A stretch of DNA of 64,000 nucleotides, taken from contig CAYXVG010000006.1 of NCBI GenBank assembly GCA_964468205.1, positions 1 to 64,000 on the forward strand, read 5' to 3'. The DNA is from CAWELS01 sp964468205 (GTDB lineage Bacteria; Acidobacteriota; Terriglobia; Bryobacterales; Bryobacteraceae). This document shows, piece after piece, positions 52,243 to 62,345 of the stretch (the first letter of the stretch is position 1; each line of letters opens with the position of its first letter). The translations under genes were made by a program, and so were the position numbers. The notes beneath the pieces are model-generated. The model was given only the letters and a program-made list of their open reading frames with translations. It had not been told where the DNA came from and made no database searches.

Positions 52243-55200
52243 ATGGGCGCTGCATTCCATCGCTATCCGAGTGAAGGGCGGCGTCCGCAGGACAACTCGC
52301 AGGCTGACGTCCCTCGAAGCCCACAACCGACCTGCCCGTCCAGGTCGGGGCAGCAACCACCACAATCAACGCCGTACCACTGCAGATCGCATCGACTAGT
52401 AATTCTGCTTGTGTTTTCAGCACTAGTTGTTGCGCCAACCGCTGGTACAGCTGCCCCCGCGACGCCAACTAATCCCACTCCAGGTTCGACGAGCAGCCCA
52501 GGGCCGACGTTAGGCAGCACCACGGTGAATCTGAGCTGGGGGGCTTCGAGCGGGGCGACCTCATATAACTTGGATGTAAGAGACCTCGTCAGCGGCGACC
52601 CGCTGCTAGCCACTGTCTACGTCGGGACATCCTTCCAAGTCAATCTGACCGCGGGAAGGCAGTATCGCTGGAGCGTAGCGGCGTGTGATAACACGGGCTG
52701 TTCTGTCTATACGACGCCCTTGTATTTCCAGACCACGGGAAGCGGGACCACGCCGACCCTGACGGCCTACTCGACGAGCCCGTCGCCGCCGGTGTTGGGG
52801 CAGCAGTTTACGATCAACCTGAGCGGGAACTACTTTGACCCGGCGACCGCCCAGATTCTGTTCACCGGGCCCGGGTGCAGCCCGTGCACGGTGCCCAACA
52901 GCGTGCTGAGCACGAAGAGCTCGACGCTGTTGATCGGGCCGNNNNNNNNNNNNNNNNNNNNNNNNNNNNNNNNNNNNNNNNNNNNNNNNNNNNNNNNNNN
53001 NNNNNNNNNNNNNNNNNNNNNNNNNNNNNNNNNNNNNNNNNGTGACGCTGAACACGGCGGGCACCTACACGGTGGCGGTGCAGAACGGCTCGGGGGGAGC
53101 GACCTCCAACGGGCTGAGCCTGACGATCGGCGCCGCCGCAGTGACGCTGACGGCCTATTCTACGACTCCGTCCTCGCCAGCTGCCGGCCAGCAGTTCACG
53201 ATCAACCTCAGCGGGAACAACTTCAATCCGTCGACGGCGCGGATTCTGTTTACGGGTCCGGGGTGCAGCCCATGCACGGTGCCCAACAGCGTGCTGAGCA
53301 CGAAGAGTTCGACGTTGCTGATCGGACCGGCGACGCTGAACACGGCGGGCAGCTATACGGTGGCGGTGCAGAACGGCTCGGGTGGGGCGACCTCCAACGG
53401 GTTGAGCCTGACGGTGGGCGGCATGACGCCCTCGCTCAGCAGCTTGAGCACAAGTCCAAGTCCACCGGTGGTGGGGCAACAGTTCACTCTGACGATAAAC
53501 GGGAGCAACTTCGATCCCGGCACGGCGCAGATCCTGGTGTTCGGCACGAGCTGCGGCCCGTGTACAGTGCCGAATGGAGTGCTGACGACGAAGACCGCGA
53601 CCCGGATCGCCGGGCCGGTGACGCTGAACACCAGCGGGAGTTTCGACATCAGGGTGCAGAACGGGCCGGGAGGGGGCCAGTCGAACGCGCTGACACTGAC
53701 CGTGGGGACGGCGACTCCCTCACTGACGGCCTATTCTACGACTCCGTCATCACCAGTGGCCGGCCAGCAGTTCACGATCAACCTGAGCGGGAACAACTTC
53801 AATCCGTCGACGGCGCGGATTCTGGTCACGGGGCCGGGGTGCAGCCCATGCACAGTGCCCAACAGTGTACTGAGCACGAAGAGTTCGACGCTGTTGATCG
53901 GGCCGGTGACGCTGAACACGGCGGGCACCTACACGGTGGCGGTGCAGAACGGCTCGGGGGCGACCCTCTCCAACAGCCTGGGACTAACCATCAACAGTGC
54001 GACGGGAACACCGTCAGGGACTCTTAACGCCAGTCCTTCGACTTGCCAGGTCATACCGCCGAAGACCACCTGCACGATCTCGCTCTCATGGAGCACGAAG
54101 AATGCCGGGGCCGCTCAGATCTGGGTAACCGACGCGCTCGGCGCCGACAAGCCGGTCACTGCTGGACTGAGCGGCACGTACACCGCGACATGGATCGAAG
54201 CCCTGCCGCAGAAGTACGTCTTCCACCTGTGGGACTACTCGAGTGGGAACAGAGGAGCGGAACTGGCGAGCGTGGCGGTTGCGGCGACGAAATCCTCCGC
54301 AGGGCAAACCGACTTCAGAATCTCTGTTCAACCCTCGCAGGGTCCGCCAGGCACCACCTTCACCTTCCTCGGATCAGGTGCGCCGGCAGCGCAGGTCCAA
54401 CTCCGGCTGAGACGTCCGGGTACCGGCGAAGCGTTCGTGTTGTTGACGAGCGTCGGCGCGGGAACAGACGGGTCTTTCAATTACCGCTTCTCGACACAGA
54501 CAAACACCCAGTCCGGCCGCTATGAGGTATTCGCAACGGTGGATCTCGGCGGAACCAACTCCAACACGGCAGTCTTCTCAGTTCAAGAGGTGCCCCCTGA
54601 CACAACGAACGGCCTGAACAATGGCAACAACGCCACATCGAACGATCCCATCAACACTGCCACGGGCAACTATGTCTACCAGAGAACCGATCTCACACTG
54701 CCAGCCCGTGGGTTACCGTTAGCCTTTACCCGCGCCTACAACTCCCAGGATGGCACCCCCGGGCCGATGGGCGCCGGCTGGATGCACTCGTACATGGCTT
54801 CGCTGACCGTCTCACAGGCCGACGGGTCTGTGACCATCCACATGCTGGACGGACGCCTCGTCGTCTACGACAATCAGGATGGTGTCTACGTCTCCAGGTA
54901 TGACAATGTTTACAGCACGCTGGAGTCCCCTTCACCAGGGATCTTCCTCCTCACTACAAAGAGCCTCGTGGCCTACCGCTTCGACAACGGCCGCCTGACG
55001 GCTGTCTCTGACAGGAACGGCAACACAATCCAGCTTGCTTACTCCGGCAACCTCCTGGCGACCATCACCGATACAGTCGGACGCCGGATTACGCTGGGAT
55101 ACGATGGCAGCGGCCACATCACCTCGCTGACTGATCCGACGGGCCGGACGCTGCGGTACGAGTACGACGCCGCGGGAAACCTCACCGGCTTCACCGATGC

Positions 55201-58200
55201 GCGCGGCGGCCGCTTCTCGTACACCTACGACGCCGCTTACCGCATGCTAACCGCCACCGATTCCGAGGGGAACCGATTCCTCACCAACGTCTACGACAGC
55301 GCCGGAAAAGCTGTTTCGCAGTCAGACGGAGAGAGCAATCGCTGGACGTACGCCTACGACACGGATGCCGACACGTTAATTACGACGATCACCGACCCCA
55401 AAGGGCGCGTGAGCTCCCATGTCCACGACCGCAAGTATCAGGTTCTCCGGATCACCGACAGTCTCGGGAAGAGCGAGGAATACGAATACAACGACCTGGG
55501 CAACCGGACGACCGTCAAGGACCGAAACGGCAACATCACGCGGTTCAGCTACGACCTGAGCGGCAACGTGATCGCCGCCTTCGACGCAAGGTCGAAGATC
55601 CGGGCGGCGTCCTACAATGCGCACAATGACCCTTTGAGCGGAACGGACCCTCTGGGCAACATGATTACCTTTGCTTACGATGCCCGTGGAAACCTGACTT
55701 CGTCCCGCGATCCGCTGGGCAACGAGACTTCGTTCGCGTACGATTCGTACGGGCAATTGGTGTCCAAAACGGACGCGGAAGGGAGGACCACTCGTTACGC
55801 CTACGATTCCGCCGGCAATCTAGTCGAGGAAGTGGACGCGCTCGGGAATCGAACTCGCCACGCGTACGACGAGATCGGCCGCCGAACCTCAACAACCGAC
55901 GCCAACGGGTTCACCACAGCTTTTGCGTACGATCCCAACGACAATCTCGTGAGCGTCACGGATCCGCTCGGGGACGTGGTGCGGTACGCCTACGACGGCA
56001 ACAACAACCGAATCCAGGTTACGGACCAGCGGGGGAACTCCACCAAATTCCGGTATGACGGAAACTACCAGCTCGTCGCCACAGTCAACGCGCGCGACAA
56101 CGCCACCACCAGAGCTTACGATGAGCTGCGCAATCTGGCGAGCGTCACCGATCCCCTAGGCAACACGATCCGGTATGGCTACGACTCTGAGAATCGCCTC
56201 GTCAGCACGACCGATCCGAGTGGCGGCACCACACGCTACGAATACGACGCCCGCGGCAACCGCACCAGGGTCATCGATGCGCCGGGGAACGCGACCACGT
56301 TCGTATACGATCCCCTCAACCGCCTGATCTCCGCAAGGAACGCGCTCGGCCATGAAACCAGAACGGAGTACGACGACGCAGGCCGCATCGTCCGCCGCAT
56401 CGACGAAGCTGGCAATGCCACCAGCTACGAGTACGACGCCGTTGGCCGGCAGGTCAAGATGACGGACGCGTTGGGAGGTGAAGTCAGCTTCCAGTACGAC
56501 AGGGTCGGCAATCGAACGCGCATCACCGATACACGAGGTAAAGTCACCCAGTTCACCTACGATGGCCTGAATCGGCCTCTCACCATCACCGACCCACTCG
56601 GGAACGTGACGCGGAACCGCTATGACGCCGTAGGCAACCTGGCCCAACTCACCGATGGGAACGGCAACGCGAAGTCATATGAGTACGATGGCAACCGCCG
56701 CCTCAGGAAAGTCGGGTACTCCACCGGTGGGGCGGTTCAGTACGAGTACGACGCTGTGGGCAATCGGATCCGGATGCTGGACCTGATCGGCGAATCCACG
56801 TACGCCTATGACAATTTGAACCGTCTCGAGACGTATCGGAGCCCGGCGGGCGCCACCCTCGGATTGGAGTGGGATGCGGCGTCAAACCGGGTAGCAATAC
56901 GCTACCCGGGAGACCGGCTCGTCACCTACACCTACGATCCGAACGGCCGGATCTCCAGCGTGCAGGATTGGAACGGCTTCGAAGCGGACTACACCTACGA
57001 TGCCGCCGGCCGGATCGCAGGCGCCCGGTTCTCTAACGGCCTCACCAGCCAATACGCCTACGACGCAGTCGGACAAAACGTTGGGATCGAGCACAGAAAC
57101 GCAACCGGCGTGATCTACTCGGAGACTACCACCTGGTCACCCAATGGCAACCCGACTTCGAGCGACATTTCTGGTTTGAACTCTCCAGGACTGCCCTCGG
57201 AGACTTCCCCCTACACGTATGATGACGCAAACCAACTGACTACGTGGACGTACGGAACACCCGTACATGACAAGAACGGCAACCTCGTCGTCATGCCCGG
57301 ATTCGGGGGCCCGACGACCTTCAGCTACGATCTGAACAATCGCGCTACCGGAATCAGTGGCCCTGAAGTCAGTGCCACCATGAGGTACTACGGTGACGGC
57401 AAACTCGCTGAACTGAGCTTACCGAATGCGCCGCAGCGGTTCTTGCTCGATCCGATTTCGGCCAGTAACCGCATTCTCGGAGACTTGGACACAACTGGTG
57501 GCATCCAGGCCGGCTACGTATATGGCCCCGCAGGATTAGCGCTCAAGATCACCAGCGGACAAACCTACACGTATCTCCACAATCTGCAAGGCTCGGTTGT
57601 AGCATTGCTGGATGGTGCTGGCTTCATCCGGAACAGCTACCGCTATGATCCATTCGGCAAACAATTGAGCGTATCAACGCAGCAGGTTGCCGATTCATTT
57701 GCGTTTCTGGGCAGCTCCTCGGTGCCGAGTATTAGTCAATACTCCCTTACGAGCTACCGCGTTTACGATGCACGGTTGGGAAGGTTTTACGGCACAGATC
57801 CTTTGCGGTTTGATATAGACCTGTCTAGCAGCCCATTCGTTTATGCCAGACAGTCACCGGTCAGATCGATCGATCCATCGGGACTAGCTGCACAACAGGT
57901 ACTGAGTCTGTCCAGCGACGTGTCTACCATAGCAGCCGAGCTCCTCAAGAGGAACATCCTGGTCGTAAATCCAACGACTGGCATGTTCGACGTCGTCAAA
58001 GATCTGCCCACGGACTTGAAGGCGATCGGATCAGTCGATGCAGCTCTCTCTTCCATAGTCTTAGCCCTAAACTTCTACCAGGAGGCAACAAGCGGCACCA
58101 ATAGCGACCTCGCCTTGGCTCACGCATTCTCAGGGCTAAGCGTAGATGCCCTCAGTATGATTTACGGTCCTCTCTCTGCAGTTCTAGCAACCTGGAGTAT

Positions 58201-58405
58201 CTCAACGACCGTAGGTGGGGCGATTGGTTCCCACCTGGGTGGGGCAGTGATTGGCGCTGCTGATTTGATCGGACAAGGAGACAACTTCACTCAGTGGAGC
58301 AGTGAGCCAAGTTGGGTGGACGATGTGACCGTTGAAAAGCTGAATCCTCTGTACTGGGCGAAACGTGGGGTGAATGGCTTGCTGAATCGGGTGGTGGGCC
58401 AATGA
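52243..58405 (+). CDS. Secreted RHS/YD-repeat protein with Ig-like repeats
   Basis: Excluding the 100 N, the gene codes for about 2,020 residues. It has an N-terminal hydrophobic segment (RLVILLVFSALVVAPTAG), a fibronectin-like part, at least four 96-residue Ig-like repeats (from 52759), a DUF6531-type region (NDPINTATGNYVYQRTDLTL), about 25 YD repeats (YDxxGN), the RHS core end (GRFYGTDP, IDPSGL) and a 170-residue C-terminal tail with no recognised toxin motif. Removing the N run restores one frame through the gap. The start is uncertain: ATG 52243 gives a long leader before the hydrophobic part. Its stop overlaps the next start (ATGA). Confidence 0.8.
52759..54010 (+). repeat. 288-base tandem repeats encoding Ig-like domains
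   Basis: Units begin at 52759, 53147, 53435 and 53723 with LTAYSTxPS and contain GQQFTINLSGN and CTVPN. The units starting at 53147 and 53435 are exactly 288 bases long. Two units are nearly identical at the nucleotide level, which explains the assembly gap. Confidence 0.85.
52942..53041. other. Assembly gap of 100 N
   Basis: A run of 100 N, a common placeholder for an unknown gap, sits inside the tandem repeats. The known bases on its two sides add up to exactly one 288-base unit. Confidence 0.98.
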
Positions 58406-60747
58406 AGCGAGTGATTCTCTGCCTCCTATTTGCAGGGCTGCTCCACGCGGCAACCGAGTACAGCTACGACGCAATCGGTCGGTTGACCAAGGTCGTTTAC
58501 TCGGATGGCACTGCAGTGAGCTACACCTACGACTCCGCCGGCAACCGCTTATCGCAGGTGGTCACGAACCCGGCTGTACCTACCCCCAGAGCCGCTGTCG
58601 ACAGGGCGAGTCTCACATTGTTCGCCATCGAGGGCCAGGCTTCCGCGACAGAGGTTGTGCTGATCCAGAACACCGGCGGCGGTTCTTTGCAGTGGAACGC
58701 GAGCGCGTCCGTCCCCTGGCTGAGCGTCACTCCGGGCTCGGGCGTGAATGCGACCCCGATTAGTGTCACCGCTTCTGCGGCGGGCTTAGCTCCCGGTTCG
58801 TACAGCGGAGACCTGATCATCTACGCCGCGGCGGTGAACACGCCGCTCGCGATCCCTGTGACGCTGACCGTAACAGCGTCACCTGAGCGGCCTGCAATCA
58901 ACTCGGGCGGGGTGGTATCCGCTGCCGGCTATCAAGGGGTTGTAGCTCGGGGATCGGTCACCAGCCTGTTTGGCTCGATGCTTGCCAGCAGAACCGAGAT
59001 TGCGACTGGCATTCCGCTCCCCCTGACCCTCGCTGGCGTGCGCGTGACGGTGAACGGCCTGGATGCGCCTCTGTGGTTCGTCTCACCCTCTCAGATCAAT
59101 TTCCAGATCCCGTTCGAGGCACCGCTCACAGGAGTTGTTTCTGTCGTCGTGTACCGCGATGGTGTTGCGAGCCAGGCGGTCGAAGTGGAGTTGGCCGACT
59201 ATGCCCCGGGGGTTTTCACGTATGAGAGGGAACCGGGTGTTTTTGATCCCATCGTTACGCGCGATGATTTGCTCATCAGCCCAACGAACCCCGCGCGGCC
59301 TGGAGACGTCCTTGTGGTCTACGGAACCGGACTCGGGAATCTGACGGTGCTTCCGCGAACCGGCGAAGTCACGCCTGATCTGCCGCTCGCATCGTCACAA
59401 GCCGCTCCTTCGATCACCCTCGGTGGCGCACCCGTCGAGGTGCAGTTCTCGGGCATGACTCCCGGCGCGATCGGACTAGCGCAGTTCAATATCAAGCTGC
59501 CTGAAGCGCTTCCGCCAGGCGAAAACCTGCCGCTTGTCATCCGGTTTGGTGAAGTGGCGAGTCAGCCGGTGATGCTGGCGGTGTTGCCTCTGGATGTCGT
59601 CGAGGAATTGCCGGATCTGGTGGTGACTTCATTCACCGCGCCCACGACCGGTGTGATTGGTGGGCCACTATCCGGGATGCGGGTGGAGATACTCAACCAG
59701 GGCAACGCCGCGGCGGGAAGGTTCAGGATCGGTTTCTATTTGTCAACCGACCCGGTGGTCTCGACGTCGGATCTGGATACCGGCTGGTTCTGCGACGCGG
59801 AAAACGGCCTAGCCGCGAATGCAAAGTACGCCTGTGTCGGCGAAATAGGGATCCCGGCTGGAGTTCAGCCGGGGACCTATTATCTCGGAGCCATTGCGGA
59901 CGATCGCGGAGTTGTGACGGAATCTGAGGAAAACAACAACAACCGGACCGGTGACAGCGGCCCCATCACCTTGACAACTCAGGCGGTGGCACCGGATCTC
60001 GTGGTTACCACGTTCAGGACGCCCGTGGTCGGGACAATCGGTCAGGTCGCACCAGCCATGCGAGTCGAGGTGCTCAACCAGGGCGATGCTCGGGCAGGCA
60101 GTTTCCGGATCGGCCTCTATGCATCCAGGAAGATCATCCTTTCGACTTCGGACTTCGAACACGAGCTTCGGTCCTGTCCCGTCAGCGTCGGATTGGATCC
60201 GAGCGCCACGTTCGTCTGCGCCGGCGAGTTCGACATTCCCGCTGGAATCTCGCCGGGCACGTATTTCCTGGCTGCCTTCGTGGACGACCGACGGCAAGTG
60301 CCTGAATCCAACGAAAGCAACAACGTCATTACCAACTTCTTCGGAACTATTGAGCTTGTGGCGCCGCAGTCGCTTCCCGATCTGGTAGTCACGTCGTTCA
60401 CCGCACCCACGAACGGCACGATCGGAAGGACGATATCCGGGACCCGGTTGGAGGTGCGAAATCAGAGTCCAACTGCTGCTGGAAGCTTTCGAATTGGCTA
60501 CTACCTGTCGAGCGATGCCGCGATCTCGACCGGGGACATAGACACGCAATGGTTCTGTGCCGCCACCAACGGCTTGGCGCCCGGTGCCAGTTTCGTTTGC
60601 ACAGGCGAAATCGGCATCCCGGCAGGAATCGCGGCAGGAACCCTTTATCTTGGAGCCTACGTCGATAATCAGGGCGAGGTGGCGGAGTCGAACGAACGGA
60701 ACAATTACCGTGTTAACGAACTTGGACGTATCACGGTTTCGCAGTGA
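58402..60747 (+). CDS. Exported TIGR03437/CARDB-like protein with a lone YD repeat
   Basis: This 781-residue protein has a signal peptide (VILCLLFAGLLHA), one YD repeat pair (YSYDAIGRLTKVVYSDG), a BACON-like domain (LQWNASASVPWLSV), a TIGR03437 domain (VVSAAGYQGVVARGSVTSLF; SPSQINFQIPFEAP) and three CARDB-like repeats (PDLVVTSFTAPT...). TIGR03437 is largely restricted to Solibacter-type Acidobacteriota. It overlaps the RHS stop by four bases (ATGA), so the two are made together; the YD repeat suggests a common origin with its neighbour. Confidence 0.85.
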   Translation: MKRVILCLLFAGLLHAATEYSYDAIGRLTKVVYSDGTAVSYTYDSAGNRLSQVVTNPAVPTPRAAVDRASLTLFAIEGQASATEVVLIQNTGGGSLQWNASASVPWLSVTPGSGVNATPISVTASAAGLAPGSYSGDLIIYAAAVNTPLAIPVTLTVTASPERPAINSGGVVSAAGYQGVVARGSVTSLFGSMLASRTEIATGIPLPLTLAGVRVTVNGLDAPLWFVSPSQINFQIPFEAPLTGVVSVVVYRDGVASQAVEVELADYAPGVFTYEREPGVFDPIVTRDDLLISPTNPARPGDVLVVYGTGLGNLTVLPRTGEVTPDLPLASSQAAPSITLGGAPVEVQFSGMTPGAIGLAQFNIKLPEALPPGENLPLVIRFGEVASQPVMLAVLPLDVVEELPDLVVTSFTAPTTGVIGGPLSGMRVEILNQGNAAAGRFRIGFYLSTDPVVSTSDLDTGWFCDAENGLAANAKYACVGEIGIPAGVQPGTYYLGAIADDRGVVTESEENNNNRTGDSGPITLTTQAVAPDLVVTTFRTPVVGTIGQVAPAMRVEVLNQGDARAGSFRIGLYASRKIILSTSDFEHELRSCPVSVGLDPSATFVCAGEFDIPAGISPGTYFLAAFVDDRRQVPESNESNNVITNFFGTIELVAPQSLPDLVVTSFTAPTNGTIGRTISGTRLEVRNQSPTAAGSFRIGYYLSSDAAISTGDIDTQWFCAATNGLAPGASFVCTGEIGIPAGIAAGTLYLGAYVDNQGEVAESNERNNYRVNELGRITVSQ

Positions 60748-60860
60748 CATGACATTTCCGAGTGGCTCGAGAATCGGCAACCGACCGCACGCGGGTGAAT
60801 GCTCTGTTCCGGGTCGACCGCGCGAAGATCGGTGGATAAGTGGGTGCCACTGGTCTATAG

Positions 60861-61607
60861 TTATCGTACTTCCACAGAGTACTCCGTCCACGGCCAGGGT
60901 TCTTCCCGAACTCCGAGCACGTGGTCTCCAGGCTCCAGGGGCGAGGTATCCACTCGAATGTTCAGCGACGTAGTACCGTTTCTGATCTCGGCACGCGCGC
61001 TCCCTGCGACCACAGCTTCGTCTCCCGACGGGCCAAGCCGGATCGAGTAGTTCCCCTCCTCGCTGCCGACGGGCAGAACGATGGTCAAAGCAAGGCGACC
61101 CCGAGGAAGAACTAGCTCTGATCCTTCGGGTGTGGGGACTCCCGGGGACTCGCCCCTCACCGGGGAGTGGCCCCGCAGGTCCAAGGAGGCCTGTTCGTAC
61201 ACGGGGGTGGGCGGTTCTTCCCTTACGATCTGCGGCTCTCGCGGCAGCGTTCTTTGACGGCCAAAGTAGTCATAAGCCAGTACGCTGGCCACGATCACGA
61301 GAGCCGCTACTCCGAGAAATACTGGCACCTGGCGCCAAAACCTGACACCGCGCCGATAGCCGTAAAACTCGCGGAAGCAGGGGGAGCATATAGAGAGATG
61401 ATCCATGACAGCTTCCTGCCGAGCTCGCGGAAGATCCGGACTCCCATGCGCGACAGCCTTGAGCGTCTCATGGTCCGGGCATCCGAGTCTCTGCGGGTTC
61501 GGATGATGCTCCATAAACAGCTTCTTGGCGAGACGCAGAAGATGCCGCTCCTGGTCCTTCGAGAAAGGCCGATCTGTGTGCCGCTCTTCCATCCTGCTGC
61601 TCTTCAT
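60861..61607 (-). CDS. Zinc-finger anti-sigma-like membrane protein
   Basis: This 248-residue protein has an N-terminal CPDHETLKA and DHLSICSPCFREF, fitting the His/Cys zinc site of anti-sigma factors, one transmembrane segment (VFLGVAALVIVASVLAY) and an extracytoplasmic C-terminal beta domain. It overlaps the sigma gene by four bases (ATGA). Such proteins hold an ECF sigma factor at the membrane. It is convergent with the TIGR03437 gene. Confidence 0.8.
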   Translation of the reverse strand: MKSSRMEERHTDRPFSKDQERHLLRLAKKLFMEHHPNPQRLGCPDHETLKAVAHGSPDLPRARQEAVMDHLSICSPCFREFYGYRRGVRFWRQVPVFLGVAALVIVASVLAYDYFGRQRTLPREPQIVREEPPTPVYEQASLDLRGHSPVRGESPGVPTPEGSELVLPRGRLALTIVLPVGSEEGNYSIRLGPSGDEAVVAGSARAEIRNGTTSLNIRVDTSPLEPGDHVLGVREEPWPWTEYSVEVR

Positions 61608-62218
61608 TGCTCCGAACCGCCTTCGTCGTCGGGCGGTCGACGTCTGCGGCTCAGCATGCGTTCCCAAGCTTTTCGGATTCCATAGCGAAACAAGCCTCTG
61701 GCGTTTTCGCCGCGCGCAATTCCCAGGTGCTTCGCGATCGTCTTCCAGGAGTCGCCGGCCGACCAGAACTGGTAGAGTGCGCGGGTCCGCCCATCCGCGT
61801 GGCTGAGCAGTATCTCCACCTGGATCTCCTGATTCAGGCTCGTGACCCACGCATCCTCGTCGCGAGCACCCATCCGGCCGAGGGCCTCCGTAGGATAGCC
61901 ATACTGCACTCGGGACTCCTTCAACTGGATGCCCGCCAGTTCCCGGACGACGGACCTGTACACGTAGGCTTCGAGGTTGACGATTTCCTCTCCTTTCGAT
62001 TGATTCTGCATCCTCTCCCACACGGAGTGCACGACTTTTTCAAGGATCTGAGGCGCTCGAGCCTCGTCATGCAGAAATTGGCCGGTGACGTAGACGACTC
62101 GCGAGAAGACCGCTTCGGCCGCGTTCAACAGGTCCTGGCCGATTGGTTCGCCGTTGCGGTCCTCTGGGTTCACCCAGAAAAGCGGCTGTGTCGGCTTCCT
62201 TTCGTCCATAGCAGCCAT
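61604..62218 (-). CDS. ECF-type RNA polymerase sigma factor-like protein
   Basis: This roughly 204-residue protein has a sigma-2-like helical part (LEKVVHSVWERM, VNLEAYVYRSVVREL) and a sigma-4-like C-terminal helix-turn-helix (SWKTIAKHLGIARGENARGL). The pairing with a zinc-finger membrane protein right downstream supports ECF function. The region between the two parts is longer than in most ECF factors. The start may be 62218 or 62209. Confidence 0.7.
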   Translation of the reverse strand: MAAMDERKPTQPLFWVNPEDRNGEPIGQDLLNAAEAVFSRVVYVTGQFLHDEARAPQILEKVVHSVWERMQNQSKGEEIVNLEAYVYRSVVRELAGIQLKESRVQYGYPTEALGRMGARDEDAWVTSLNQEIQVEILLSHADGRTRALYQFWSAGDSWKTIAKHLGIARGENARGLFRYGIRKAWERMLSRRRRPPDDEGGSEQ

Positions 62219-62345
62219 TCGGCGGCACCTGCCGGCGACATTCTTGCGGCGCGTTGGCGCCGGGAGATCCCCAACACTCAATAGTCTAGAGGCAATCCAG
62301 CAGCCAAAGCGGAAAAAGATAGTGCACCCAACCGGACGTGGCGGC

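Noticed and set aside
52759..54010. Regular repeats as a CRISPR array
   Set aside because: The 288-base units are coding, in frame and contiguous without spacers; no CRISPR repeats or cas genes were seen in the window.
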